Below are positions 35,352 to 47,060 of a DNA stretch of 64,000 bases, piece by piece. The position numbers were made by a program, and so were the translations under genes. Within the stretch, counting starts at the first letter, position 1. Every line of letters starts with the position of its first letter. This DNA is from Pisolithus tinctorius (taxonomy: Eukaryota > Basidiomycota > Agaricomycetes > Boletales > Pisolithaceae): NCBI GenBank assembly GCA_024663395.1, contig JANFAH010000039.1, positions 419,501-483,500 on the forward strand, written 5' to 3'. The notes below the pieces were generated by a model. The model was not told the DNA's origin. It ran no database searches and saw only the letters and a list, made by a program, of their open reading frames with translations.

Positions 35352-35762
35352 ATGTCCTGGCTCTTTGACAATGACTTTTGTAACTTCAGCAAGTGGCATG
35401 TCTGCTTGAGAGTCAGGCTTGCCTACAATCATGGGACCCTGGGCAAGTGGGTGGTTCACACCACCATTCTGGATCGTTTCTTTTCAGAGAAGCATGGCAT
35501 GGCACCTCCTGGGCATGTGTCAGTTACCATGACCTCAAGCATGGTAAGCACCATCATCAAACACCACACTATTCCAGCATGTGACTTGTCCCCCACCAAC
35601 CTGACAAGTACTGGTCAGTTCTGCCTAATACTGAAGGGCACGCTCCAAGGTGAAATTCACTGCATCAATAAATGTCAAACTAAGAAATCCCCAAAATGGG
35701 TGGTATTAGAGGATGGGACTCAGCTTCCATTATGTGATGTTTGCCTGGTCATTGCTGCATGA
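35352..35762 (+). pseudogene. C-terminal segment of SPT5-like gene
   Basis: A 136-codon frame begins WLFDNDFCNFSKWHVCLRV and ends SPKWVVLEDGTQLPLCDVCL, with a KOW-like GQFCLILKGTLQGEI in between. The style matches the C-terminal part of SPT5-like proteins repeated in mushroom genomes. In position and strand it fits as the end of the gene starting at 28,056, separated by an insertion of about 2 kb. Assignment from memory of the family. Confidence 0.45.
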
Positions 35763-36016
35763 CTGATTGATGCCACAAGGTAGGTCTTTCAGCCTAATCA
35801 TAATCAATTTACTGACATTTCGTCAGTGCTTCTTGTATAGTTGCATTGTATAGTTATCAATTTGACTATGTATATATTTCGACATAATTTACCTTTGACA
35901 CAAGCATCTTTACAAGTTTATCACATCCTGTATGTACTATGCCTGGGAGAGAGGAGCTCCAGCATTAGTACATGGATTAGTATCTTGGACCATCCTGGTA
36001 TAGAGTGGAGTGGAAG

Positions 36017-36751
36017 TGTCAAGTCTGGGCCTACTCTGACCAACTCCAACACTATATAAGGTCTAGAGCAGGGTTCAGAAGCAAGTCTGACACAAACAAA
36101 TGGAACTCTGACTGGCAGAGTGGTGGCAGGAACAAAGTCCACTGAGACAAAAGTGGAGCAGAGTGAGGGCATCAGGTTTAGCTCGTGTGCTACCCCCTTG
36201 CACAATCTCAGCCCTTGTATTTCAGAGGGAGAGTATGGATGGAGAGTCAGAGATAACTCTGACAGGCAGAAGACAGAGTCAGAGGGAGTAGGAACTAAGT
36301 TGATATTCATACTGAGGAATGGCAGAGTATGATACATGCTTTTATACTACTGCAGAGGTACAGTAACCAGAATCAGAACTGACATATGGAGACTCAGAAA
36401 TTTTCAAGTAAAAACCTCCTAGACAACAAATGAAGGATAGATGGAGGACATACAAATGGGTAACATAGAACATCCAGAAAAGGAAACAGTCCAGGTGCTG
36501 GACCATGTGGTGCATGCACTGCAGAGTACCTGACTGTGCACTGTCAGGGAAAAGTCCAAAGGTAGTCACATGACCCCTCAGAGAATGGTCTGCTCGGTCT
36601 AGTAGGAGAGCAACACAGATCTGACAGCAGTCAGAGTGGAGATGACTTGTAACTGACAGAAGTTGGGTGGAGTTGGTGTGGAGTGAGTGAATGACCAGTG
36701 GAAGATGGTGCAGAGTGAGTAGGGACCTAGAATGAACACACAGTTATGACA
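36017..36751 (-). repeat. 3' LTR of the chromovirus
   Basis: 735 bp with TG...CA ends. In the sense of pol (minus) it is the 3' LTR. It is preceded on that strand by a purine-rich AGGGGGGGCAC tract (36,752-36,764), the expected polypurine tract for plus-strand priming. Confidence 0.9.
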
Positions 36752-36928
36752 GTGCCCCCCCCTGAAGGCTGCATGTATGGGATGAGATCAACACAAGTTG
36801 ATCATTTGAAATTATTTTGATGCCTCGAGGATAATGGCTTTAGCTGTGGTGGAGCTCTGTCAGAGTTCGAAGTACTGCTTAAAAACACGTGTTAGGGTAC
36901 TGAACCTTCATCCTTTCCTCCCATCATC

Positions 36929-38144
36929 ATGCCTTCCCAGCGCCAGAGCAAGACCCCCCAACCAACCCCTGGCCATGTTCATGACTACTCCCAAGTAGCA
37001 GATGAAGAGCTGGTTGTCCTGACTGACAACTCCACTGACACTGAGTGAGAGAAGTCCATGGAGAAGGTGCACTGATGAGAGGAGGTCAAGCAGAGGGAGA
37101 GAGAGCACAAGGCCAAGCATGAGGAGGCCAAGAGGTGGAAGGTGGAGGAGGAGAGACTGGAGGTGGAGTGGAGGAAGAGAGTGGAGGAGGAAGAGGAGAC
37201 TTGAAGGAAGAAGGTGGCAAAGGAGGAGGCAGAAAGGCAGAGGCAGAGGGCTTCTGAGGAGAGGGCTCAGGCCAGGTGGGATGAGGCCACACAAAGGTGA
37301 GTGGTGGAGTACTGTGAGTCAGGTGGAGCTGACTCAGTTTTATTTTCTTAAACTATGCAGTGCGGTGTATGATGTCAACACTGCCCAGAGGGTCCCTGGG
37401 ACCTCTGTGGTGGTCACTGCTACCAGGTGACCACCCTGCACCCACTGTGTAGCGAGCCTGACTCGGGGGCAGTGCAAGCCAGGACAAGGCAAGACCAGGG
37501 CTTGTGTGCCCTGTCACAAGAAGAAAAAGGTATGTAGTTGGACAAGGGAGGATGCAGTGGCAGGGCCATCATGGAAGAGAGTGGGGACAGGGAGCTCCCG
37601 AGGGGAGAAGAAGAAGGTACCATGAGGGAAGGGGAAAGAGAGAGTGATGGAAATGGAAGAGGCAGATGATGAGTGGGAGGCAGGTGGAGAAGATGAGGAA
37701 GAGCCAGCAACACCACACAAGGGACCCTTAGGAGTGGGGGTCTCCTCCTGGTGGATGGAGTGGGAGCAGCAGCAGCAGCAGCAGGCTGTGGAGAGGTATG
37801 TGGTGGCACATGAGAAGGCTGCAACAGCCTTTGAGAGGATGGCAGAGGCAACAGAGTGGATGGTGGTGGCTGCAGAACAGACAGCCAACGAGTGGGCACT
37901 GTACTGTGCCTGGGCAGAGTGGGCAGAGATGAGGAGGAGGGAGGATGCATGAGAGGCCAGGATGGCTGAGCTCGAGCACACAGGCAGAGAATGGAAGAGA
38001 CCTCAGTTGGAGGCAGTGGAGGACAAGAATGAGGAAGCAGATGAAGGTGCAGAGGGGGATAATGAGGAAGAGGAAGAAGTCAGAGGAGAGAAGGAAGGTG
38101 GAGAAGAACAGGAGGGTGGTGGAGAACAAGCTATGGAAGAGTAG
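36929..38144 (+). pseudogene. Antisense accessory frame of the chromovirus: Cys-rich motif plus Glu-rich coiled coil
   Basis: The plus strand between the 3' LTR and the end of integrase codes for a protein-like sequence opposite in direction to gag-pol. It starts MPSQRQSKTPQPTP (36,929). A long charged EEVKQREREHKAKHEEAKR-type coiled coil follows. A probable intron (GTGAGT near 37,297 to TATGCAG at about 37,361) precedes a Cys motif, CTHC then ACVPCHKKKKVC (37,440-37,540). After that come Trp/Ala-rich helices around AVERYVVAHEKAATAFERM and an acidic tail ending at 38,144. Several TGA codons lie where CGA (Arg) would fit. The basic Cys cluster suggests DNA binding; no activity is shown. It could be a captured host gene. 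Confidence 0.55.
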
Positions 38145-38338
38145 AGTAGTTCTGTTTTCTTTTTCTTTTTTTTTTGTCTTTAGTTTGAATATTTTTTTGT
38201 ACTACTACAAGATAGACTTGTGATTTTGTTTGTGACTCTAAGAGGTGAAACGGATAAGTGGAGAAAATTCTAAAGTACTTAAGGTAGTTCAGTAAGAGGT
38301 GGAGTTGGCCCACAGAGGAGGATTATGTAGGCAGAATA

Positions 38339-41300
38339 TTATGGTGGAGGTTGGTATGGGCCAGGTTTGTGTGGATAGTGTTCATGGAAAGCAGATACTA
38401 TGTCAGAAGCATGATCTAGCTCAGTTGCAAGCAACCAAGAGGTTTCTTCATTGGTGTTCTCATAACCAGCCCAGCAGACTAGATACAAGAGTTGACAGTG
38501 GCAGCAGCAGCAGTCCACCTTAGAGTCAAGTATCTCCAACACTTTGTACTCAAGGTCACCATCAACATCCACTGGCGGAGGCAGAGGCTGATGTTGGTTT
38601 GGGAAAGGGTTAGCCACAGCAGCTTCCAGTTGTGAGACATGGAAGACCAGATGTACTGAGTGCATAGAGTCAGGGAGCTTAAGGGTGACAGAATGTGTAC
38701 CTGGCCTGGCCAAGATGGTGAATGGACCTAAGTACTTTTCAGAGAGTTTTTCCAAGGGACAGGTGGAATGGAAGTACTTGGCTTTGATGTAGGCCTGTTC
38801 TCTGACCTTGAACTCAGGTGGAGGTATGTGCTTGGCATCTGCTGGACCCTGGTAGCACTGCTGAGCAGCAGACATTTCAGAGCAGAGGAAGTCATGAAGG
38901 GCAGAGAGCTCAATGACATAGTTATGAGCCCTTGGAGAAGTGAAGTCTTGGTCAGGGACCACAGACAGGTTTGGATGGTACCCCTTGTTAGCAAAGAAGG
39001 GAGAAACTCCAGTAGTCGCACTTGGTGCATTGTTGAAAATGAACTCCACTAGAGGTAACAGCTCAGCCCAGTTGTCTTGTTGGTAGTTGCAGTAGACATG
39101 AAGGTACTGTTTGAGGGTCTGGTTTGTTCGCTCAGTCTGGCCATTGCCTTCTGGGTGGTAACCCGAAGTGAAGTAAAGACGCATGTCAAGGGCCTTTCCT
39201 AAAGAGCAGAAGAAGTGTGAGATGAACTCAGGACCTCTGTTGGAGGTGACATTAGCTGGAACTCCATGCTTGGAGAAGACATGGGTTAGGAAGAGCTTAG
39301 CGAGTTTGGTGGAGGTGACAGAGTCATGGGTGGGGATGAACACCACTTGCTTTGAGAGGCAGTCCACTACCATGAGTATGGTGGAGTAGCCATTGGAGTT
39401 GGGGAGGCATTTGATGAAGTCCATGGAGATGGAGTTCCAAGGTCTCTCTGGGATGGGGAGTTGCTTCAGTAGACCATAGGGGTGGTGGTGCAGAGTTTTG
39501 CTCCATCCACAGGCAGTGCAAGACCTGACATATTCTTTCATGTCAGAGCAGAGGTTAGGCCACACATAGTCCCTGCAGATGAGTTCTAGGGTGCAGTTTT
39601 GTCCAAAATGGCCTGCTAGAGGATGGTCATGCTTGAACTGAAGCACTTGAAGGCAGAGGTCATCAATGTCAGGGACAAAGATGTGACTGTTGAGGCAGAG
39701 TAGACCATCAGAGTCCAGGGACCACCAGCTTAGTCAGAGTTGGAAGATGGCTGGCAGAGATGGGGTCGGAGGGTAGGGCAGAGATGATGTCGGAGTGCAA
39801 GCACTCAACATCAAAGACCATGGTGGCATGGAGCACAGGTGCCATGAGGGTGGTGGTATGGAGGGACGATGCAAGTTGCTCCTGTGTAAACATAGGGTGG
39901 AGATTGTGAGGATTTACCTGTGTGTAGTCCCTATCCCCCCCTTTTGGGTAGATATCCCAACATCATGTAAGTGCGTCGGGTTTGGCTCCAAGGTGGCCAG
40001 GTTGGAAGTGGATGGAAAGATTGAACTGGGAGAGGTACTCCAACCAGCAGGCCTGTTGACAAGTGAGAACCTTAGAGGTGGAAAAATCCTCAAGGTTTTT
40101 GTGGTCCATCACCATGTTGACAGGTAAGGCAGAACCTTCTAGGTAATGCTGCCAATGGTGGAAAGCCTCAAAGATAGCCAACAGCTCCTTGTCATGGGTA
40201 TCATAGTTGAGTTCTGGTGTGGTCATGGTGCGGGAGTAGAAAGCAACTGGGCAGAGTTCACTGTCAGAGCAGGTGATCAACAAAATACCAGCAATGGCAT
40301 AGTCGGAGGCATTGGTTTCCACTGTAAGTGGAGCATCAGGGACCCAGTGTGTGAGGACAGGAGCAGAGCTGAAGGCATCCTTCAGGTGGAGGAAAGCAGA
40401 GCAGCACTCCTTGGAAAAGTTCCAAGGAGCACCCTTTCACGTGAGGTGAGTGAGTGGAACAATGATGTTGGAGTAGTTATTAATGAATCATCTGTAGAAA
40501 TTTGCAAAACCAAGGAAAGACTGGATGTCTCGCACCTTCCATGGCTCAGGCCAGTTTTGGACTGCCTGAACCTTCTCAGCAGACATGGTGAGACTGGAGG
40601 GAGAAAGAACATAACTGAGGTACTCGATGGAGTTGGAGTGAAACTTGCACTTCTCTGGCTTGGCATAAAGACCATGCTTTTGAAGGCAGCAGAGTACCTC
40701 TTTTACATGTTTGCAGTGCAACTCCATGTTCTGTGAGTAAATTAGGATGTCATTGAGGTACACCATGATGCAGACATTGAGCATGTCTGCAAAGATGCTA
40801 TTGATGAATTGCTGGAAGGCCACAGGCATGTTAGTCAGACTGAATGGCATTACCTGCCACTTGTAAGTACCATAATGAGTGCAGAAAGCCATTTTCCATT
40901 CATCTCCATCTCCAATGTGGACTAGATGATAGGCATGGCGGAGGTCAATCTTGGTATAGACTTTAGCATGGCTTGGGGCATCAAGTAGGTCAGAGATGAG
41001 TGGCAGCAGATAGTGGTCTTTTTTCATGATTTTGTTGAGTCCTCAATAGTCTATGCAGAGGCAGAGTGAACCATCCTTCTTTTTTACAAAGAGGACAGGG
41101 GCACCATGAGCAGAGGTGGACTGTTTGATGAAACCATGGCCAAGATGCTCATCAATGAAGGTGCAGAGAGCTTCAAGCTCTGGTGGAGAAAGAGAGTAGA
41201 TTGTGCCAACAGGTGGAGAGGCTCCTTCCTCAAGGTCAATCTTGAGATCAAATGAGCAGTGTGATGGGAGTTCTGTGGCCTTGTCTTTACTAAAGACATT

Positions 41301-42131
41301 GGCAAACTCATGATACTCAGGAGGAACCAAGGAGAGGTCAGGAGGCAGAGAAGAAGCAGAGGACACACGAAGCCTCACATCATCAGCAGAGAGCTGTAAG
41401 TGGAACTGTCTAGAGCCAGGGAGAGCACAGGCTCTGACATATGCAGCAGCATTGATGAGTGAGATGAGCAGACCAGAGTGTGGTGAGTCAGTCAGAGGTG
41501 CAGTTGGGGCTGCAAATGGAGTGGAGGATGTCAGATCTGAAGCAGAGGTCACAGCAGAAGATGACAAAGGCACCTGGGGTGTTGGCATTCCCTGTAACAA
41601 TGGTTTGAACAATATACTGCCCAGTACCCAGTCAATCGATGGATTGAAGTGGGTGAGCCAGTTGTGTCCTAACACCAGCAAACATGAAGAATCCAATGGA
41701 GTAACATAAAATGAAATGGAATTGACATCACCAGAAGGGAAGCAGAGGGAAAGATCTACTTGTTGGGAAATGACAGCATTTGTACTACCATCAAACAAGT
41801 GGAGTGGAATCGGCAGAGAAACAGAGGAAACAGGAATAGCATATTTTTTGATTATGGACAGGTCTACGAAACAATGAGAAGAGCCAGAATCAATCAATGC
41901 AGAAACAGTATCAACAGAATAGTCAAGAAGGGTTACAGATGGAAGTAAAGAGTTGGGACTAGAAAGAGTGGATGTGTTGAGTTGGATGTCCAGTTGCACA
42001 CAGTTGGAATCAACACTTCCTCCAGGCTGTGTGAGCTCCCTGGAGGAGTGGGCTAATTTTTTGGCTCTGCCTTCTCTGCAGATGGAGTAGGTGGAGTTCC
42101 AGCCATAGTTGCATGGGCTTTGGCTGTGCAA
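38339..42131 (-). pseudogene. pol: Chromovirus pol: protease, RT, RNase H, integrase, chromodomain (broken)
   Basis: Minus strand. The aspartic protease has ALIDSGSSHCFVD (about residue 80 of the first frame, 41,043-42,131). RT begins with PPVGTIYSLSPPELEAL and contains VYTKIDLRHAYH and VYLNDILIYS, where the canonical YLDD has become YLND (40,752-40,754). RNase H follows with ETNASDYAIAG instead of TDAS. Integrase (38,339-39,646) has a zinc-binding H...H...C..C region, first Asp in ISMDFI, second Asp changed to Asn in VTSNRGPEF (39,239-39,241) and Glu in GNGQTERTN. It ends in a chromodomain (LVCWAGYENTNEETSW). Stops at 41,043, 40,488, 40,437 and 39,963 all read TGA where CGA fits. It joins gag by a frame change in the 42,053-42,131 overlap. 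Confidence 0.92.
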
Positions 42132-43270
42132 GAGGTGGACTTGGGACAGTCCTTGGCAGAGTGGCCAGCCTCACCACAGAAGAGGCAGAGGTTGTTCTTC
42201 ATCCTGTGCTGGCATTCAGTGGAGGTGAGTTTGCCATCCTTGCCCAGAAGGTGGGCAATATCAGACTTTGGCAGATCTTTCTGCTTGCCCTTGCCCTTGG
42301 CATCGGACTTTGGAGTGGAGGCAGAGGATGACGATTTAGGTTTATTGTTGGAGTTGGAAGACTGCGACTTGTCGGAGGCGGACTTGGTGGTGCATGAGAC
42401 CTCTGCTTTGCACTCCCAGTAGCATGCATCGATGGTCTGGGTGAGTTTGTGGAGTTGTGTGAGGGTAGAAGGCTTTCCAACATGAGCAATCTCATCCTTT
42501 ATGCAGTCTGGAAGTCCACTATAGAAGTGGTGGCGGAGTGCACTGACACTGTAGTCCTTGACCTGTGAAGCCCAGCAATTGAACTCCATGACATATTTGG
42601 TAATTCGAGAACCATCTTTCATGGTGAGGTTCTTGAGTTGTTGGATGGCATCTGCTATGGCATCATGTGGACTGAAATTAGTTGGGAGCTCTTGTAAGAA
42701 CTCATGGTAGTCATCCATCCAGAGTGGGTGGTCATAGTTGTCAGGATTTAGTAGGTCTGGCTTGAACCAAGCCAGAGCCATACCCTTGAGATAAGACTGA
42801 GCAAAGGTAACCTTTGCTCTGTCAGAGTGGAATGTGCGAGGGTGGTCTTGGAAGTTCAGCTTGCATTGTATGAGGAACTCATGGAGTTTCTTAGGGTCGG
42901 AGCCATTGAAGGTGTCAGGCTTGCAGACTTTGGTTTTTGGAGCAGAGTCCCCAGTGCACAAACTAGACCATGCAAGCACATGGACAGCTCTAGCAAGAGC
43001 TATGAGGGGATCCTCTGGTGGCTCAGCCAGGTCTTTGGGGATATCCCTGTCACTGCTGCCCCCGCCATCAGGATCACCATCAGGGTAATCAGGGTTGGGG
43101 TTGGGTCCATCATCTTGATTATGAGGAGACAGAGTATGGAAGGTTGTTGCATGGAGGTTGGAGTGACCAGCTTGCAAAGCACTTTCACCTTCAGTGTGAG
43201 AGTGGCATCGAGTGGAGAAAGATTGGAACTGTTCAATGATGGAAGGGAGTCGACGTGGATTAGCTAGCAC
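42053..43270 (-). CDS. gag: Chromovirus gag polyprotein with zinc knuckle
   Basis: The 405-codon frame is still open. It has a Ty3-type gag core (FNGSDPKKLHEFLIQCKLNF, then AWFKPDLL and FCSGLPD-like FYSGLPDCIKDEI), a Ser/Lys-rich linker and one CCHC zinc knuckle, CLFCGEAGHSAKDC, near residue 370. Gag forms the virus-like particle in the cytoplasm and packages element RNA. It starts about 110 bp inside the 5' LTR edge, as expected. Being open in a heavily mutated element is notable, but with pol dead no mobility is expected. Confidence 0.88.
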   Translation of the reverse strand: MLANPRRLPSIIEQFQSFSTRCHSHTEGESALQAGHSNLHATTFHTLSPHNQDDGPNPNPDYPDGDPDGGGSSDRDIPKDLAEPPEDPLIALARAVHVLAWSSLCTGDSAPKTKVCKPDTFNGSDPKKLHEFLIQCKLNFQDHPRTFHSDRAKVTFAQSYLKGMALAWFKPDLLNPDNYDHPLWMDDYHEFLQELPTNFSPHDAIADAIQQLKNLTMKDGSRITKYVMEFNCWASQVKDYSVSALRHHFYSGLPDCIKDEIAHVGKPSTLTQLHKLTQTIDACYWECKAEVSCTTKSASDKSQSSNSNNKPKSSSSASTPKSDAKGKGKQKDLPKSDIAHLLGKDGKLTSTECQHRMKNNLCLFCGEAGHSAKDCPKSTSCTAKAHATMAGTPPTPSAEKAEPKN

Positions 43271-43382
43271 TACAGCGAGGTTCTCAGCGACCTCTCTCTG
43301 GGATTGAGCTCAAGTTCTCATAATGGTGTAAGTTTTTTGGAGGACAGAAAACGAGATCTTACAAGTGTGAGTATGAATATAC

Positions 43383-44123
43383 TGTCAAGTCTGGGCCTAC
43401 TCCGACCAACTCCGACACTATACAAGGTCTAGAGAAGGCTTTGGAAGCAAGTCCGACACAGGGAAGCAGAACTCTGACTAGTGGAGTGGTGGCAGGAATG
43501 AAGTCTGCCAAGACAAAGGTGGAGTGGAGTGAGGGCATCAGCATCGGGTTTAGCTTGTGCGCTACCCCCTTGCATGATCTCAGCCCTCGTATTTCAGAGG
43601 GAGAGTACAGATGGAGAGTCATAGATAACTCTGACAGGCAGAAGATGGAGTCAGAGGGAGTAGGAACTAAGTTGATATTCATACTGAGGAATGGCAGAGT
43701 ATGATACATGCTTTTATACTACTACAGAGGTACAGTAACCAGAATCAGAACTGACATATGGAGACTCAGAAATTGTCAAGTAAAAACTTCCTAGACAACG
43801 AATGAAGGGTAGATGGAGGACATATGAACAGGTAACATAGAACATCCAGAAAAGGAAACAGTCCAGGCACTGGACCATGCAGTGCATGTGCTGCAGAGTA
43901 CCTGACTGCATGCTGTCAGGGAAAAGTCTGAAGGTAGTCACATGACCCCTCAGAGAACGGTCTGCTTGGTCTGGTAGGAGAGCAACACAAGTCTGACAGC
44001 AGTCAGAGCAGAGATGGCTCATAACCAACAGAAGTTGGGTGGAGTTGGTGTGGAGTGAGCGAATGACTGGTGGAAGATGGTGCAGAGTGAGTAGGGACCT
44101 AGAATGAACACATGGTTATGACA
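43383..44123 (-). repeat. 5' LTR of the chromovirus
   Basis: 741 bp, the upstream LTR in the sense of pol. It matches 36,017-36,751 with scattered, mostly C/T or G/A differences and one extra CATCAG-like hexamer near 43,538. The sequence just inside (GTATATTCATACTCACAC on the minus strand) does not obviously match a common tRNA primer site. Confidence 0.9.
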
Positions 44124-44499
44124 GGAAGGGGCACTAGGGGGCTAACATGTGTCATGTTAGCAGGAGGGGTGGCAGGGGAGCAAAGTGAGGTGTATGTTTC
44201 CTGGGGGGATGCAGTCAGTGTGGTTAACTTCGCATTGATTGCAGAGGGCACCACTGGTATTCAAGGTAATTCTCTACTTGATCACAATATGCTCCAACAT
44301 GTCCATTGTAGATGGCATATGTTCAAGTAAAATCATCAATACTGGTATGGAATAATTGTGATCTCCACATTTTGTTGAGTGAAGGGGCAGAAAATAGCCT
44401 TGTATCTATTGAGAGGGAGGGGTCTACCTGATGCAATATGCAGCATGTGAACATTAGGAAATGCTCTAAGCCAAGGGCCTCAGTGACCCTGAAAAACAG

Positions 44500-45489
44500 T
44501 TAGAGGCGACAAAGTAAGTGCAGAGAAGAACTTATAATTGCATCAAAGACATCTGGAGTACTAAGGATTGGGTGGATTCCCCTAAAAGTGAGGTCTCTCA
44601 CAGGGATTATGTGCTTGTCATTTATTGGGAATGTGATGAATGCTGCAAGCTCATCAGTGGAAGTGATCATGGGCATTGAAATTTCAAGATGGGAAAGATG
44701 TGGGAGGTATTCTGCACATGACAAAATGTCAGAAAAGACATTTTGATTTCTTTCAGGATGGTAGGGATGAAATGTAATGTATAGGCATTGGAAGTCACTG
44801 GGAAGGGTAATTACCTTCAGAAGGGGGAGGATCCTGGTAGCAGGTCCTGTGAGCTTTCAAAGGGAGTGAAGGACAGAACAAGGAGTGATATCTTCCACAG
44901 ACATGGTAGGAAAGCTCCAATGGGAGATAGTTAGCTTGGAGATAGCCTGATGTGTGATTAGACAGGTAGCAAGGGCACCATACAGGCAAGTCTGGTCCAC
45001 CTCCAATTCAACAAGGGAAGGTAGGTTTACCTTGCCAAGGAGTACTGCCCACTGTAAAGGACTTAGGTCTGTATTATTAAGCTGTAAAATTGCCAGTGGA
45101 GCACTTCGCAGCACAGAGAGGGTAAATTGGATAGAGTGTGGAAAAAAGAACATAGGCGATGAGATATTGAGAGATGTCAAGGTGCTTGGAAACAATTGGG
45201 TCATGCGAGGAATATGGATCAAGCCACCAGAAGCACTGTGGCTACTTGCATGAAGTTCAGTGCACCCAGAGCCTAGTATGCTTGCTAGCAGAGAACCAAA
45301 TGTGGGGGAAATGCCTGTTGGGTCAATATATAAGTGCAAGTGCACTTGACAGACTGCTTGCATATCCTTGAGGGAGTTGAAGAACATGCACATTGCACCT
45401 AGCTTCTGTCTGCTTAATGTTTCATTAAGGAAGAGTGCAACCATGCACCTAATTGTCACCTGCTTAATGTTTGTGAAGACCTGAACCAC
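44500..45489 (-). pseudogene. F-box/LRR-like fungal protein fragment
   Basis: A 210-codon minus-strand frame contains leucine-rich-repeat-like phrases (LTSLNISSPMFFF, LRSAPLAILQLNNTDLS, LPSLVELEVDQT, HQAISKLTISHWSF). A further frame downstream (44,724-44,500) contains LPHLSHLEISMPMI. Spacing and style match the expanded F-box/LRR-like families of mushrooms, which select substrates for SCF ubiquitin ligases. No F-box proper is seen at the start. A frame change near 44,870 breaks it. Confidence 0.4.
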
Positions 45490-46379
45490 AAAGCCTTCAC
45501 TGGTTTAAATGCAACATGCCTCCACACAGGGAGGGCATCACAAACTACCTCATTCACATCCAGCCAACCAGCAATTGGCAGCCTGAAGCCTACTGAGACA
45601 AGATAACAATGACTGGCAACATGTTGTAATCATTGGGATACTTGGGACAACCTTTGAAGTGAATCTGTGTCCAAAAGGTCCACAATTTCCAGTAGCAGTT
45701 CATCTGGAACTTGTGACAGATGGCAATCTCGGGGCACCTCCTAGATGCTATGAGGAAAGGTCAAATCTTGACATTGCTGGCCACTTACATATTTTGCAGG
45801 GAGCCCCACAGCATCATCTTCTGCTGTGCACTTGGGAACCCACCCAAATGACTGCATGAGAGGTTTTGCACCAGGATCTGCCTTGCGACCACATATGGGT
45901 GGCTGGCAGGAAGTACCCCTCACCTTTTTGTAAGGTGGTCCCAGGGTATCTTCTACTTTGCATTTGGGAACCTGCCCACACAAATTCTTCTGTTAGCATA
46001 CCATTTAGTAATAAGAGTGAGAAAATATCTAGTACACACCAGCATGGCTTCACACCTGGAAATGTTGCACCAGCTAACCCATTAAATATGCAGAGGACAC
46101 TAGAGGCTTTATCAGACAACACAATAGACTACCTAACTTGACACTGCAATTGGTCACCTACTGCAACAAAAGCATTGCCAGAATTCAGGAACTCTCAATA
46201 TCAACCTTGCCATTGTGGTCGCCCTCATTTGATTGTAATAGTGCTCATCACTGTGTCTGCCACTTATGTCACTACATCCAAATTGCAGTAACAGCTGATG
46301 GGCCTTTTGTTTGACATGTAATATTCCAGAAAACTGCAATATCACATTGGAGGACAACTAAAAATTAATTGTGGCAGCT
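45490..46379. other. No gene recognised; small internal duplication
   Basis: GGGAACC[CT][AG]CCCA phrases near 45,835 and 45,968, each preceded by a CATCTTCT or TATCTTCTAC stretch and CTTTGCA/TGTGCACTT, indicate a duplicated segment of about 130 bp. Otherwise low-information decayed sequence. Confidence 0.35.
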
Positions 46380-47060
46380 AATGAACAACCTAAAGATGCT
46401 TAGTTGATTGATTAAACATGTACACAGGGTTAGTATGTGACCTGCCAGTAGTAACGGGTATGCAGTGTCAGAAATACACCTGAATACATGACTAATTTGA
46501 GGGATCTTCCACAAGGGGGGAGGGGATTCTTTGATGGAAAATTGATGCATTTTTTGTGTTTGATGTGCATTAGTTATTAAATGTGGTTGCAAAAATGAGT
46601 GACTTACTTTGCGAAAGCAAAAGAAAAGAAAAGAACCGACATAATCACTGCTGTTGCAGCAAGATATGCATCAGCAATGATGGTAATGGACCTGGATGTA
46701 TATGGTTAACTGGAGCAGCTGTAGATTGTTCGACTCACACCAGATGCTTAAATTGATGACAGCTGCAGTATGAACTACTGTCGATATCAATCATTTGAAG
46801 TTTAGGTTTCACATTGACAGTCACATCACACCATCATCACAGACTACTATCAATATTGATGTAAATCTAATTCTAATGCTATGGTGTCTAATGCTAAAGT
46901 GGTGGGCTGTGAACAAAGATGGTTAATAGAATGCCAAGTATTGAGAAGCGATGACTTACCTGTAGGTGGTGGAAAGAGGGAAAAGGTGTTCATGAGAAAA
47001 GTTGTCATTGATATACTGAATGCAACTCACAATCATGTGCTCGTGTTAAGTGGCAACCCA
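46380..47060 (+). repeat. Dispersed repeat R1, partial copy 4
   Basis: It shares TGGTGTCTAATGCTAAAG, the GTAGGTGGTGGAAAGAGGGA stretch and AACTCACAATCATGTG with R1 copies at 22.8-27.9 kb. The middle part is rearranged. It ends near GTGTTAAGTGGCAACCC, where gypsy-type leader sequence begins. Confidence 0.65.

Larger units (their letters stand above)
36017..44123 (-). mobile_element. Full-length Ty3/gypsy chromovirus with antisense accessory frame
   Basis: 8,107 bp with two LTRs (36,017-36,751 and 43,383-44,123) and a GGAAG target duplication (36,012-36,016 and 44,124-44,128). The minus strand encodes gag, protease, reverse transcriptase, RNase H, integrase and a C-terminal chromodomain in that order, which defines a chromovirus. 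Numerous TGA stops and lost catalytic aspartates make it inactive. The region between integrase and the 3' LTR carries a plus-strand frame. Confidence 0.93.

Noticed and set aside
37420..38129. Leu/Ser/Pro-rich minus-strand frames of up to 176 codons
   Set aside because: They are antisense to the Glu/Ala-rich accessory coiled-coil frame; codon composition explains the leucine- and serine-rich shadow.
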